Source of the DNA: Mucilaginibacter dorajii | Lineage (GTDB): Bacteria; Bacteroidota; Bacteroidia; Sphingobacteriales; Sphingobacteriaceae | Assembly: GCF_024808255.1 (NCBI RefSeq) | Contig: NZ_JANTYS010000003.1 | Location: 62,001 to 126,000, forward strand | Reading direction: 5' to 3' | DNA: 64,000 nucleotides | Shown: positions 44,416 through 53,999 of the stretch, in pieces | Numbering within the stretch: the stretch's first letter is position 1 | Layout of the letters: each line of letters opens with the position of its first letter | Position numbers and translations under genes: made by a program | The notes under the pieces: generated by a model | Seen by the model: the letters and a program-made list of their open reading frames with translations, nothing else | Told to the model about the DNA's origin: nothing | Databases searched by the model: none

Positions 44416-46782
44416 ATGCAGAAAGTTAAGAACTTAATCGTAACGTCACTATTGCTTGCTGTTTTCCTATGGCCGGCCGGCAGCAGCGCACAAACTAATT
44501 TATATGTTTCCCTCAGCGGTAATGATAGCAATCCGGGTACCCAAAGAGCCCCATTTGCTTCTATAAGCGGTGCATTGACCAGGGCGCGGAAAATTTCGGG
44601 CACTGTTTTCATCAGGCTTTATGCCGGTACCTATTATTTGAGTAATCCCGTTGTGTTCAGTTCTGCCGATTCAAGGAAGGATAATGAGCCACTTACTTTG
44701 ACGAATGTTGACCATCAGAAGGTTACCATAAGCGGCGGCGCTATATTAGGCGGTTTGAACTGGACGGTATATAAAAATGGTATCTGGCAGGCTAAGATTG
44801 GTCATGACCTTGTTTTCGATGAACTGTTTGTGAACGGAAAATTACAGCGGATGGCCCGTTACCCCAACTATGATCCGTCGGCACAATTTCTCGGTGGTAC
44901 AGCAGCCGATGCAATCAGCAAAGAACGGGCTGCAAGGTGGCAGTCGCCCGCGGGAGGGTACGTACATGCATTGCACAGTGCCAAGTGGGGTGATTTTCAC
45001 TATATCATTACAGGGAAAGACACCAGCGGTCAGCCTATGTTAGAAGGGGGCTGGCAAAATAACCGGCGTTCGGGCATGCATGAAAAATATCGGTATACAG
45101 AGAATGTTTTTGAAGAGCTTGATACGGTCAACGAATGGTATTATAACAAGAAAACGAAAATCTTATATTATTTACCGCCTAAAGGCCTTGATTTAAAAAC
45201 TGCAAAGTTTGAAACGCCCCAGGTTGCCCATTTATTTGAGTTCAGGGGGACGGAAGAAAAGCCGGTTAAAAATATTACTATCTCCGGCCTTACATTAACA
45301 GAAACGGTACGCACTTTTATGCAAAACAAGGAGCCGTTGCTGCGCAGCGACTGGACGATTTACCGGGGAGCGGCAGTATTTTACGAAGGTGCGGCACGTT
45401 GCCGTCTCGAAAATTGTGTGCTGCATGATTTGGGTGGCAATGCGGTCTTTTTTAGCAAATTTAACCGCGGCTGTGAAGTGGCCGGGTGCCAGATCTCCGA
45501 AATCGGGGCAAGCGGCATTTGTTTTGTCGGCGACCCGGCTGCGGTACGTTCGCCCAGCTTTGAATATAACGAGTACATACCACCTGCAGAAATTGACCGT
45601 ACGCCCGGTCCCAAAACAAACAACTACCCAAAGGACTGTAAAGTTTATAATAACCTGATGTTTAATCTGGGTTTCGTAGAAAAGCAATCAACAGGTGTGG
45701 AGCTATCTATGTGCCAGGACATCACGGTGAGCCACAATACCATTTACGATGTGCCCCGTGCAGGTATAAACGTAAGTGAAGGAACCTGGGGAGGGCATAT
45801 CATTGAATTTAACGATGTGTTTAATACCGTTAAGGAAACCGGAGATCATGGCTCATTTAATTCCTGGGGGCGAGACCGTTACTGGCAGGCCGATAAGAAA
45901 AAGCTTGATTCCATTGTTGCCGAAAACCCTGCGATAGCACTCCTTGATGTGGTGAAACCGATTATCATTCGTAACAACAGGCTCCGCTGCGACCATGGCT
46001 GGGATATTGACCTCGACGATGGATCAAGTAATTATCAGATTTACAATAACCTGTGCTTAAACGGGGGGATTAAGTTGCGCGAGGGCGTAACCCGTGTTGT
46101 TGAAAATAACATCATGGTTAATAGTACTTTTCACCCGCATGTGTGGTTTAAAAACAGCCAGGATATATTTCGTTGTAATATCGTCGGGGCAGCATACCTG
46201 CCTATCGGTATTTCCTCTTGGGGAAAAGAAGTTGACTATAACGCTTTTCCTGATTCCGTTTCAATGGCTGAAGCCCGTTTGCGCGGAACCGATAGTCATT
46301 CGGTGCAGGGCCCACTAACCTTTGAAAATCCTGAAAAAGGGGATTTTCGCGTGAGAGAGGGTGCAGCTGCGTTGTCTATCGGTTTCAAAAACTTCGCGAT
46401 GGATAATTTCGGTGTTGTTTCCGCGCGGCTGAAAGCCATTGCCAAAAAGCCAATCTTCCCGGCAGTCGTTGTCACTAATAATTTAAGCAAAGATGATACG
46501 ATAGATTTCATGGGGGCCAGGGTTAAAAACCTGAGCACAGCCGGCGAGCAATCTGCAACCGGCATGGACCAGATCAGAGGTGTGTTGGTGCTTTCAGTTG
46601 CACATGGGGCGGCAGCTTCGGGATTTCTCCAGGCCAATGATGTAATAATTGCTTTTAATCGCAGGCTGGTTAATAACCTTAAAGATCTGCTGGAAGCCCG
46701 GGGCGCGGTCGGGAAAAATACCGAAATAGTGATCTTCCGCAACCAACATCAATTGAAGCAAAAGATCGAAGTAAAGATGTAA
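44416..46782 (+). CDS. right-handed beta-helix protein with C-terminal PDZ domain (GH141/GH120-like)
   Basis: Probable secreted carbohydrate-active enzyme, 788 residues. After a signal peptide ending AGSSAQ it starts like beta-helix hydrolases (LYVSLSGNDSNPGTQRAPFA), has an interrupting beta-sandwich (about 115-270), then the helix proper (NITISGLTLTETVRTFM, CRLENCVLHDLGGNAVFF, ISEIGASGICFVGDP). The pattern resembles GH141 (fucosidase/xylanase) and more loosely GH120 beta-xylosidase; I cannot separate them. Residues about 690-788 form a PDZ-like domain (GVLVLSVAHGAAASGFLQAN, DVIIAFNRRLVNNLKDLLEA), an unusual attachment. It sits within operon 2, 21 bases after the GH42-like gene. Confidence 0.75.
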   Translation: MQKVKNLIVTSLLLAVFLWPAGSSAQTNLYVSLSGNDSNPGTQRAPFASISGALTRARKISGTVFIRLYAGTYYLSNPVVFSSADSRKDNEPLTLTNVDHQKVTISGGAILGGLNWTVYKNGIWQAKIGHDLVFDELFVNGKLQRMARYPNYDPSAQFLGGTAADAISKERAARWQSPAGGYVHALHSAKWGDFHYIITGKDTSGQPMLEGGWQNNRRSGMHEKYRYTENVFEELDTVNEWYYNKKTKILYYLPPKGLDLKTAKFETPQVAHLFEFRGTEEKPVKNITISGLTLTETVRTFMQNKEPLLRSDWTIYRGAAVFYEGAARCRLENCVLHDLGGNAVFFSKFNRGCEVAGCQISEIGASGICFVGDPAAVRSPSFEYNEYIPPAEIDRTPGPKTNNYPKDCKVYNNLMFNLGFVEKQSTGVELSMCQDITVSHNTIYDVPRAGINVSEGTWGGHIIEFNDVFNTVKETGDHGSFNSWGRDRYWQADKKKLDSIVAENPAIALLDVVKPIIIRNNRLRCDHGWDIDLDDGSSNYQIYNNLCLNGGIKLREGVTRVVENNIMVNSTFHPHVWFKNSQDIFRCNIVGAAYLPIGISSWGKEVDYNAFPDSVSMAEARLRGTDSHSVQGPLTFENPEKGDFRVREGAAALSIGFKNFAMDNFGVVSARLKAIAKKPIFPAVVVTNNLSKDDTIDFMGARVKNLSTAGEQSATGMDQIRGVLVLSVAHGAAASGFLQANDVIIAFNRRLVNNLKDLLEARGAVGKNTEIVIFRNQHQLKQKIEVKM

Positions 46783-46795
46783 TAAATATGAATTT

Positions 46796-48883
46796 ATGAA
46801 TAGAAATTTTTTCTTGGGAATTGTGTTTTCATTATGGCCGGCAGTGTTTTGCTGTGCTCAAACCAGTGCGCCCAAACCATTTGGTCCGGTCCCAACCAGT
46901 AATCAACTGCGTGTGCAACAAATGGAATCCTATGCGTTTGTGCACTTTTCATTGAATACCTATACCGATCAATCCTGGGGATTTGGTAACGAAGATGTGA
47001 ATTTGTTTAATCCCAAAGATCTGGATTGCCGCCAATGGGCACGTACATGCAAGGAAGCAGGTATGAAAGGAATTATCATTACCGCGAAGCATCACTGCGG
47101 CTTTTGCCTTTGGCCTTCAAAATATACAGCGTATTCTGTTAAAAATTCGCCATGGAAAAATGGCAAAGGCGATGTAGTGAGGGAAATGGCCGACGCCTGT
47201 AAAGAATACGGTTTGAAACTGGGCATTTATTTATCGCCCTGGGACAGAAACGACCCGGATTATGGCAAACCCGAATACATTACTTATTTCAGGAATCAGC
47301 TTACTGAACTGCTGACTAATTATGGGCCCATTTTCGAAGTGTGGTTTGATGGCGCTAATGGCGGGTCGGGTTATTACGGCGGTGCAAATGAAACCCGTAC
47401 TATTGACCGGACAACCTATTACGATTGGAAGAATACCTATGCCCTTATTCATAAACTGCAGCCAAATTGCGTAATCTGGAACGACGGTGGCGACAGGGGC
47501 GATCTTCGTTGGGTGGGAACAGAAGCCGGTTATGTTGGTGAAACCAATTGGAGCTTGCTTAATGCGACCGGTGATGTGCCCTACAATATGCTGCATTACG
47601 GTTTGGAGAACGGTAACGCATGGGTGGCTGCTGAAGTAAATACCTCTATCAGGCCGGAGTGGTTTTATCACCCCGCTGAAGACACTAAGGTAAAAACGTT
47701 GCCTCAACTGATGGATACCTATTATCACTCTATTGGCCGTAATGCTACTTTCCTGCTTAACTTCCCTATCATGCCCAATGGCTTGATCAACGAAAGGGAC
47801 GAAAAAGCAGCCCTGGAATTTGGCAAAGCGGTTAAGGAAGCCTTTGCGGTAGACCTGGCTAAAATAAAGAAAACAGCTGCATCCAATGTTCGTGGCAACA
47901 ATAAAGATTTCGGTGCCGGCAAAGCTGTTGATAGTGATAACGACACTTATTGGGCTACGGATGATGATGTAAAAACGGCTTCGCTGACTATAGATTTGGG
48001 CAAGCCAACTACATTCAATCGTTTCCTGGTGCAGGAGTACATCCCGTTGGGGCAAAGGGTGAAGGCATTCACTGTTGAAGCCCTTGTTGATGGTAGCTGG
48101 AAAGAAGTAGCCAACGCGACAACGATTGGGTACAAGCGCATCCTTATTTTCCCGAGTGTGAGGGCAACAAAGGTTCGATTAAATATTACGGATTCAAAAA
48201 GTTGTATTGTTATTTCCAATATCGGTGTTTATGATGCGCCGCAAATTTTGACTGCGCCCTCTATCATCAGGGACCAGTCCGGTAAAATAATTGTAAACCC
48301 GGCAGACAAAGAATCAGTAGTTTACTACACATTAGATGGAAGTGCACCCACCACGACTTCAAAAAAATATACCGGGCCGTTTCAAACAGATGGAAAATTG
48401 GACGTGAAGGCAATTGCCGGCGACCCAACCACGGGCAAAAGCAGCCCCGAAGTTGAGGAGAAATTTGACTTGCCCCGCAAGGATTGGAGAATTTTAGGAA
48501 TCAGCGATGAAAAGGCTAACGCAGTTTTAGATGGAGATCCTGCTACAGTATGGCACCAGGGCAAGGATGCAAAAATGCCGGTTGATTTGGTGATCGACCT
48601 GGGAAAAGAAGAAAGCCTGTCTGGTTTCAGGTATTTGCCCGACCCTGGTTTATGGGGCCCCGGTATTATTACAACCTATCAATTTTACGTATCTGCCGAC
48701 AATAAAGAATGGAAACTGGTTGATGAAGGGGAGTTCTCCAATATCAAAAACAATCCGCTGATACAAATTAAAAACTTTGCGGCGGTAAAAGCACGCTATA
48801 TTAAATTGAGGGCATTGAAAAATACCGAAGGCAACGATAATACAGGATATGCCGAAGTTGATGTGATTACAAGCCAGCCCTAA
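46796..48883 (+). CDS. GH29 alpha-L-fucosidase with two discoidin-like domains
   Basis: Predicted exo-alpha-L-fucosidase in the periplasm. The 695 residues have a signal peptide ending VFCCAQ, the GH29 barrel with ITAKHHCGFCLWPSKYT and nucleophile D185 in FEVWFDGANGG, then a first F5/8 type C (discoidin) domain (about 360-478), a chitobiase-like C-terminal insert (about 485-558; VYYTLDGSAPTTTSKKYTG), and a second discoidin-like domain (about 560-695). This order is typical of the Bacteroidota fucosidases with broad specificity. It starts 13 bases after the beta-helix gene. It would remove terminal fucose from side chains. Confidence 0.9.
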   Translation: MNRNFFLGIVFSLWPAVFCCAQTSAPKPFGPVPTSNQLRVQQMESYAFVHFSLNTYTDQSWGFGNEDVNLFNPKDLDCRQWARTCKEAGMKGIIITAKHHCGFCLWPSKYTAYSVKNSPWKNGKGDVVREMADACKEYGLKLGIYLSPWDRNDPDYGKPEYITYFRNQLTELLTNYGPIFEVWFDGANGGSGYYGGANETRTIDRTTYYDWKNTYALIHKLQPNCVIWNDGGDRGDLRWVGTEAGYVGETNWSLLNATGDVPYNMLHYGLENGNAWVAAEVNTSIRPEWFYHPAEDTKVKTLPQLMDTYYHSIGRNATFLLNFPIMPNGLINERDEKAALEFGKAVKEAFAVDLAKIKKTAASNVRGNNKDFGAGKAVDSDNDTYWATDDDVKTASLTIDLGKPTTFNRFLVQEYIPLGQRVKAFTVEALVDGSWKEVANATTIGYKRILIFPSVRATKVRLNITDSKSCIVISNIGVYDAPQILTAPSIIRDQSGKIIVNPADKESVVYYTLDGSAPTTTSKKYTGPFQTDGKLDVKAIAGDPTTGKSSPEVEEKFDLPRKDWRILGISDEKANAVLDGDPATVWHQGKDAKMPVDLVIDLGKEESLSGFRYLPDPGLWGPGIITTYQFYVSADNKEWKLVDEGEFSNIKNNPLIQIKNFAAVKARYIKLRALKNTEGNDNTGYAEVDVITSQP

Positions 48884-48926
48884 TGTTATTATCCGGCATT
48901 TGAGGAGCCGGTTATCCATTTAAAAG

Positions 48927-51410
48927 ATGAAGAATACACCTAATCAAATTAATAATCAATTATTTAATATGCTACTGCGGGGAATAGCGCTCTTATTTGC
49001 AGTTTTATTAGCTTTAAATGTAACAGCACAGGACAGGTTAAATGCCGGGTCTGAAAGGACAAGAGATAATTTTGACTTCAACTGGCAGTTCCACAAAGGC
49101 GATATCGCTATCAAACGGGCAGTGAAAGCTGCCGGATATGGCGGTTTAACAGATATCAATGTCAAAGTCGAAACAAATAAAGAAGCTATTGTTGCTTATA
49201 CTGATGTTGATAAAGCAGCAACATTTAAACCCGAAGACTGGAGGGAAGTAAATCTTCCGCACGATTGGTGTGTAGAGGGGACTTTTGTTAATGATAAATC
49301 AATCGGGAGCTCGCCTGCTGTAAGCGGATACCTGCCCGGTGGGATAGGCTTTTATAGAAAAGAATTTGAAATACCGGAAGCCGATAAAGGAAAAAAAATA
49401 ACTATAGAATTTGACGGGATTTTCAGAAACAGTACCATTTGGGTCAATGGTCAGCTTTTAGGCACGCACCAAAGCGGCTATACACCTTCTAATTATGATT
49501 TGACCGATGTTTTGCGTTATGGTAACGAAGGCAAAAATGTTGTTCTTGTAAAGGTTGACGCTACCGAATACGAAGGCTGGTGGTACGAAGGATGTGGAAT
49601 TTACCGGCATGTTTGGCTTAATAAAACCGACAAGCTTCATGTTGATAGGTTTGGCACCTACGTTACCACATCTTTAGCCAGGCCTGATCAAGCTGATGTA
49701 AACGTAAAAACCAATATTAAAAATGAATATGGCGTAGTTAAAAACATCACACTCGTCTCTAAAATTGTAGATAATAAAGGAGTGGTGCTTGACACAAAAA
49801 CTTCATCGCAAATAATTGAGCCATTTAGCACTACTGAGCTTTCACAAAAAGGAAGTATTCAAAAGCCCTTGCTTTGGACCCCCGAAACACCAAATCTTTA
49901 TAGGGTACTGACTGAAGTTTCTGAAAACGGGATAATCGTCGATAATTACGAAACCACTTTTGGGGTAAGGACAATCGAAATAAACAGGAAGGGTGTGTTT
50001 CTAAACGGAAAGCTTTACCCGGTGAAGGGCACTTGTAACCACCAGGATTTTGCCGGAATTGGTGTGGCACTCCCCGATAAAATAAACGAATACAAATTAA
50101 AGTTGCTCAAGGAAATGGGCAGCAATGCTTATCGTTGTTCCCATCATCCACCAACGCCGGAACTGCTTGATATGTGCGATAGGATGGGGTTACTTGTATT
50201 GGACGAAAACCGCATGTTGTCCAGCTCTGAAGAAGGGATAAAGGATTTGAAAGCCATGTTGTACCGGGATCGCAACCACCCATCGATATTTATGTGGAGT
50301 ATGGAAAATGAGGAATGGATTCAAGGCACGGTAACCGGGGCCAGGATACTAAAAACACTGGTTGACATCACCCATAAAATTGATCCGACGCGCCCGGTGA
50401 CTGCCGCCATGAATCACGGGCGGAACGAAGGTGGTTATAGCGATGTGCTGGATGTTGTGGGGTATAACTATGGAGATAAGGGACTGGCGTATGTGAAAGA
50501 CCATGAAAAATATCCCAACCGAATTGAGTTTTGTACAGAAGCCACAAGTTTTATTTCAACCCGTGGCGAGTATCAGAACGATTGGGGAAAGGGTTACGTC
50601 TCAAACCTCGGGCTATGGCAACCCAACTGGGGGCCATTACCAGGCGAAGACTGGGCGGATATTGTTAAATATCCGTACCTGGGAGGCTTGTTTGTATGGA
50701 CAGGTTTTGACTATCGCGGTGAGCCTACGCCATACCAATGGCCATGCGTTACATCTCATTTCGGGTTTATGGATATATGCGGCTTCCCTAAAGACGGGTA
50801 CTACGCGTACAAAGCGGCCTGGACAAACGAACCGGTTGTTCATATTTTCCCCCATTGGAACTGGCCCGGCAAAGATGGAGACAGCATAAAGGTGCATTGT
50901 TACACCAACTGCGACGAAGTAGAGTTATGGCTCAATGGCAAAAGCATAGGCAGGCAAAAAGCGATTCCCTATACCAAACTGATCTGGAACCTTATATATA
51001 AACCCGGTAAACTGGAAGCCAGGGGATATAAAAACGGGAAATTGGTAACCAAAGACGTTGTTGAAACAACAACGGCCCCGGCACAGTTGGCACTGAAGAG
51101 CGATTGCCGCTTACTTAAAGCTGACGGTACCGATGTGGCCGTTATCCAGGTGGCACTTAAAGATGCCAAAGGGAGGGTGGTCCCTACAGCGGCTAACCAG
51201 GTGAAGTTTTCAATTGAAGGCCCGGGAGTGATCATTGGCACGGGCAACGGTAATCCCAGCAGCCATGAGCCTGATAAGGCCAGCCAGCGGATGGCGTTCA
51301 ACGGATATTGCCTGGTGCTGGTTCAATCCAATAAACAGGCAGGGGAAATCCGGTTAAAAGCTCAATCCGAAACCCTTAAAGGAGCCGAAGTTGTTATTAA
51401 AGTTCAATAA
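48927..51410 (+). CDS. GH2 beta-galactosidase-like enzyme 1
   Basis: Family 2 exo-hydrolase, most likely a beta-galactosidase, exported by an N-terminal signal (LLRGIALLFAVLLALNVTAQ; the first 14 residues may be extra and a later ATG is possible). The 827 residues run: sugar-binding jelly roll, immunoglobulin-like domain, TIM barrel with acid/base E462 in WSMENEEW and nucleophile E538 in EFCTEATS, a DUF4982-like domain (VELWLNGKSIGRQKAI) and a C-terminal Ig-like domain. In most relatives the acid/base motif reads WSxGNE; here the glycine is replaced by glutamate (SMENE), worth noting but with the catalytic residue kept. Confidence 0.88.
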   Translation: MKNTPNQINNQLFNMLLRGIALLFAVLLALNVTAQDRLNAGSERTRDNFDFNWQFHKGDIAIKRAVKAAGYGGLTDINVKVETNKEAIVAYTDVDKAATFKPEDWREVNLPHDWCVEGTFVNDKSIGSSPAVSGYLPGGIGFYRKEFEIPEADKGKKITIEFDGIFRNSTIWVNGQLLGTHQSGYTPSNYDLTDVLRYGNEGKNVVLVKVDATEYEGWWYEGCGIYRHVWLNKTDKLHVDRFGTYVTTSLARPDQADVNVKTNIKNEYGVVKNITLVSKIVDNKGVVLDTKTSSQIIEPFSTTELSQKGSIQKPLLWTPETPNLYRVLTEVSENGIIVDNYETTFGVRTIEINRKGVFLNGKLYPVKGTCNHQDFAGIGVALPDKINEYKLKLLKEMGSNAYRCSHHPPTPELLDMCDRMGLLVLDENRMLSSSEEGIKDLKAMLYRDRNHPSIFMWSMENEEWIQGTVTGARILKTLVDITHKIDPTRPVTAAMNHGRNEGGYSDVLDVVGYNYGDKGLAYVKDHEKYPNRIEFCTEATSFISTRGEYQNDWGKGYVSNLGLWQPNWGPLPGEDWADIVKYPYLGGLFVWTGFDYRGEPTPYQWPCVTSHFGFMDICGFPKDGYYAYKAAWTNEPVVHIFPHWNWPGKDGDSIKVHCYTNCDEVELWLNGKSIGRQKAIPYTKLIWNLIYKPGKLEARGYKNGKLVTKDVVETTTAPAQLALKSDCRLLKADGTDVAVIQVALKDAKGRVVPTAANQVKFSIEGPGVIIGTGNGNPSSHEPDKASQRMAFNGYCLVLVQSNKQAGEIRLKAQSETLKGAEVVIKVQ

Positions 51411-51449
51411 GGTTAAAATATTATTTCTTCAAAGAATCAAAAAATCACT

Positions 51450-53894
51450 ATGAAGTTGCATAAAACTTACAGTACCACCTATCATGTTAAAGCAATGCTT
51501 ACAGCCTTGCTGTTTTTGGCAACCAACATCGCGTGCCAGGCTCAAAATTCCGTTAAAATTGAACGGAAACAACTATTTGATTATAACTGGAAGTTTTTTC
51601 AGGGAGACACGGCATCGGCAAAATCAAAGGATTTTAATGATATGAGTTGGCAGAGCCTTGATTTACCGCACGATTGGAGTATCGAAGGCAAAATAAGTCC
51701 TAAAAACCCAACCGGAGGGGCGGGGGGATATTTTCCGGCAGGTATTGGCTGGTACCGGAAAACCTTCAAAGCCCCCCATGAATGGAAAGGCAAAAAAGTT
51801 TCCATTTATTTTGAAGGGGTTTATATGAATTCTGAAGTTTTTATTAATGGAAAATCACTTGGCACTTACCCTTATGGCTATTCATCCTTTAGTTATGACC
51901 TTTCGCCTTTTTGGGATTTTAATAATGAAAATGTGATAGCGGTGCGGGTAGACAATTCGCAACAAGTGAACAGCAGGTGGTACAGTGGTTCCGGCATTTA
52001 TCGCCACGTTTGGATGAATGTTACCGATGCTGTACATATAGCCAATTGGGGAGTCGCCATTACAACCCCTGATGTGTCTCCCAAAAAAGCAACTGTTCAA
52101 ATTAAAACATTGGTAAAAAACGAAAGTGATTTGCCTCAAAGTATTGCTCTTAGCACCTGGTTAAAAGATGCAAATTCTAAAAATGCAGGAAATAACCAGG
52201 TAAAGGTTGAACTGGCTGCAAATAGCGAGAAAGAAGTTGCCCAAACTATCATTGTGTCAAACCCGCAGCGATGGACGCCCGAAACACCCCGTTTATACGA
52301 TGCACAAATAAGTATTATCCTAAATAAAAATGTAATTGACAGAACGGAAACGAGTTTTGGTATACGTTCCATAAAATTTACACCTGAAAATGGATTTCAG
52401 CTTAATGGTAAAACAGTAAAACTCAATGGCGGATGTGTACACCATGATAATGGTTGCCTGGGGGCTGCCGCTTTTGACCGTGCAGAGGAGCGTAAGGTAG
52501 AGTTGTTCAAAGAAGCAGGCTTTAACGCGGTAAGAACTTCTCATAATCCTCCTTCCGAGGCTTTTTTAAATGCTTGCGACAGGTTAGGCCTATTGGTTGT
52601 TGATGAATCGTTTGATTGTTGGAGAACAGGCAAAAACAAACAGGACTATGCTCAATATTTCGCCCGGTGGTGGAAACGCGACTTAGACGCGATGGTTTTA
52701 CGGGATCGTAATCACCCTTCAATTGTAATGTGGAGCATTGGTAACGAAATAGTAGAGAGGGGCAGCCCGGACGCTGTAAAAACAGCCACAATGCTTGCAG
52801 ATGCTATAAAAAAAATAGATACCGTCCGTCCGGTTACATCCGCTATTGTGGATAATGGTAAAGATTGGGCAACGCTTGATTCCCTTATGGCTGCGCATGA
52901 TGTAGGTGGTTATAATTATCATTTATGGAGTGCGTCTGCTGATCATAAGCGGGTGCCTTCACGAATGATCGTTCAAACGGAGTCGTACCCCAGGGATGCT
53001 TTTGCAAACTGGAAACTGGTAAAAAGCAACAATTATGTGCTTGGGGATTTTGTTTGGACAGCTATGGATTATCTTGGAGAATCGGGGATAGGTCGCTGGT
53101 ATTATTCGGGCGATGTACCTGGTGAACACTGGGAACATGATTTTTTCCCCTGGCACGGTGCCTATTGTGGCGATATTGATCTGATTGGATGGAGAAAGCC
53201 GATTTCGCACTACCGTAACCTGTTATACAATAATACCGAAAAGCTCTACATGGCTGTTCGTGAACCTGAGCCTGATCCCCTGGAGATTAAAACAACCTGG
53301 TGGTCTGTATGGCCGACCTGGGAAAGCTGGACCTGGCCGGCGTATTTGGGAAAGGCGATTAAGGTAGAAGTTTATTCAAAATACCCTAAGGTACGCTTGT
53401 ACCTCAACAACAAGCTCATTGGAGAAAAACCAACGACCGACGAACAGGAACATAAAGCTGAATTTACAGTGCCTTATGCGGCTGGCCAGCTTAAAGCAGT
53501 AGGTGTGGAGAACGATAAAGAAGTTGAATCAACCGTTTTACAAACTTCCGGCGATCCTGCAAAAATCAAACTAACTGCTGATCGGAACGAGATAATCGCT
53601 AACGGACAGGACTTGTCTTACGTTACCATAGAGATAACAGACCAAAATGGTGTACTTCAGCCTAATGCTGCAAACCGTCTGCACTTTAAAGTTGAGGGCC
53701 CCGGAACAATTGCAGGAGTTGCCAATGCGGATATGAAAGATACGGACTCGTATGTTGGAAATACACATAAAGCCTGGCACGGACGCGCGTTAATTATAAT
53801 TAAAAGCACTCATAATTCAGGCGATATTAAATTGACGGTTAGTTCCCCCAATCTATCAGGGGCTATTTTAAATGTTAAAACACTTGGGCATTAA
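51450..53894 (+). CDS. GH2 beta-galactosidase-like enzyme 2
   Basis: Second family 2 enzyme, 814 residues, last gene of operon 2. The signal peptide ends NIACQAQ. Domain order is the same as in its neighbour: jelly roll (YNWKFFQGDTASAKSKDF, DLPHDWSIEG), Ig-like domain, barrel with acid/base E433 in WSIGNEIVERG and nucleophile E511 in IVQTESYPRD, DUF4982-like domain (VRLYLNNKLIGEKPTTDEQ) and a C-terminal Ig-like domain. The two GH2 proteins differ enough to suggest two substrates or linkages rather than a recent duplication. Gap to the previous gene is 39 bases. Confidence 0.9.
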   Translation: MKLHKTYSTTYHVKAMLTALLFLATNIACQAQNSVKIERKQLFDYNWKFFQGDTASAKSKDFNDMSWQSLDLPHDWSIEGKISPKNPTGGAGGYFPAGIGWYRKTFKAPHEWKGKKVSIYFEGVYMNSEVFINGKSLGTYPYGYSSFSYDLSPFWDFNNENVIAVRVDNSQQVNSRWYSGSGIYRHVWMNVTDAVHIANWGVAITTPDVSPKKATVQIKTLVKNESDLPQSIALSTWLKDANSKNAGNNQVKVELAANSEKEVAQTIIVSNPQRWTPETPRLYDAQISIILNKNVIDRTETSFGIRSIKFTPENGFQLNGKTVKLNGGCVHHDNGCLGAAAFDRAEERKVELFKEAGFNAVRTSHNPPSEAFLNACDRLGLLVVDESFDCWRTGKNKQDYAQYFARWWKRDLDAMVLRDRNHPSIVMWSIGNEIVERGSPDAVKTATMLADAIKKIDTVRPVTSAIVDNGKDWATLDSLMAAHDVGGYNYHLWSASADHKRVPSRMIVQTESYPRDAFANWKLVKSNNYVLGDFVWTAMDYLGESGIGRWYYSGDVPGEHWEHDFFPWHGAYCGDIDLIGWRKPISHYRNLLYNNTEKLYMAVREPEPDPLEIKTTWWSVWPTWESWTWPAYLGKAIKVEVYSKYPKVRLYLNNKLIGEKPTTDEQEHKAEFTVPYAAGQLKAVGVENDKEVESTVLQTSGDPAKIKLTADRNEIIANGQDLSYVTIEITDQNGVLQPNAANRLHFKVEGPGTIAGVANADMKDTDSYVGNTHKAWHGRALIIIKSTHNSGDIKLTVSSPNLSGAILNVKTLGH

Positions 53895-53999
53895 CATCAT
53901 GAACGGTGAAAGATTTATATTATTTAACTTATAAAGATTTATCTTTAACTGCGCTGAAGCTATATTTAGTGATATTACAATAAGAGGGTAACATATCTC

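Noticed and set aside
47231..48055. 274-codon frame on the minus strand inside the GH29 gene
   Set aside because: Antisense to a gene with intact catalytic motifs and domains; the translation has no recognisable family or start context.
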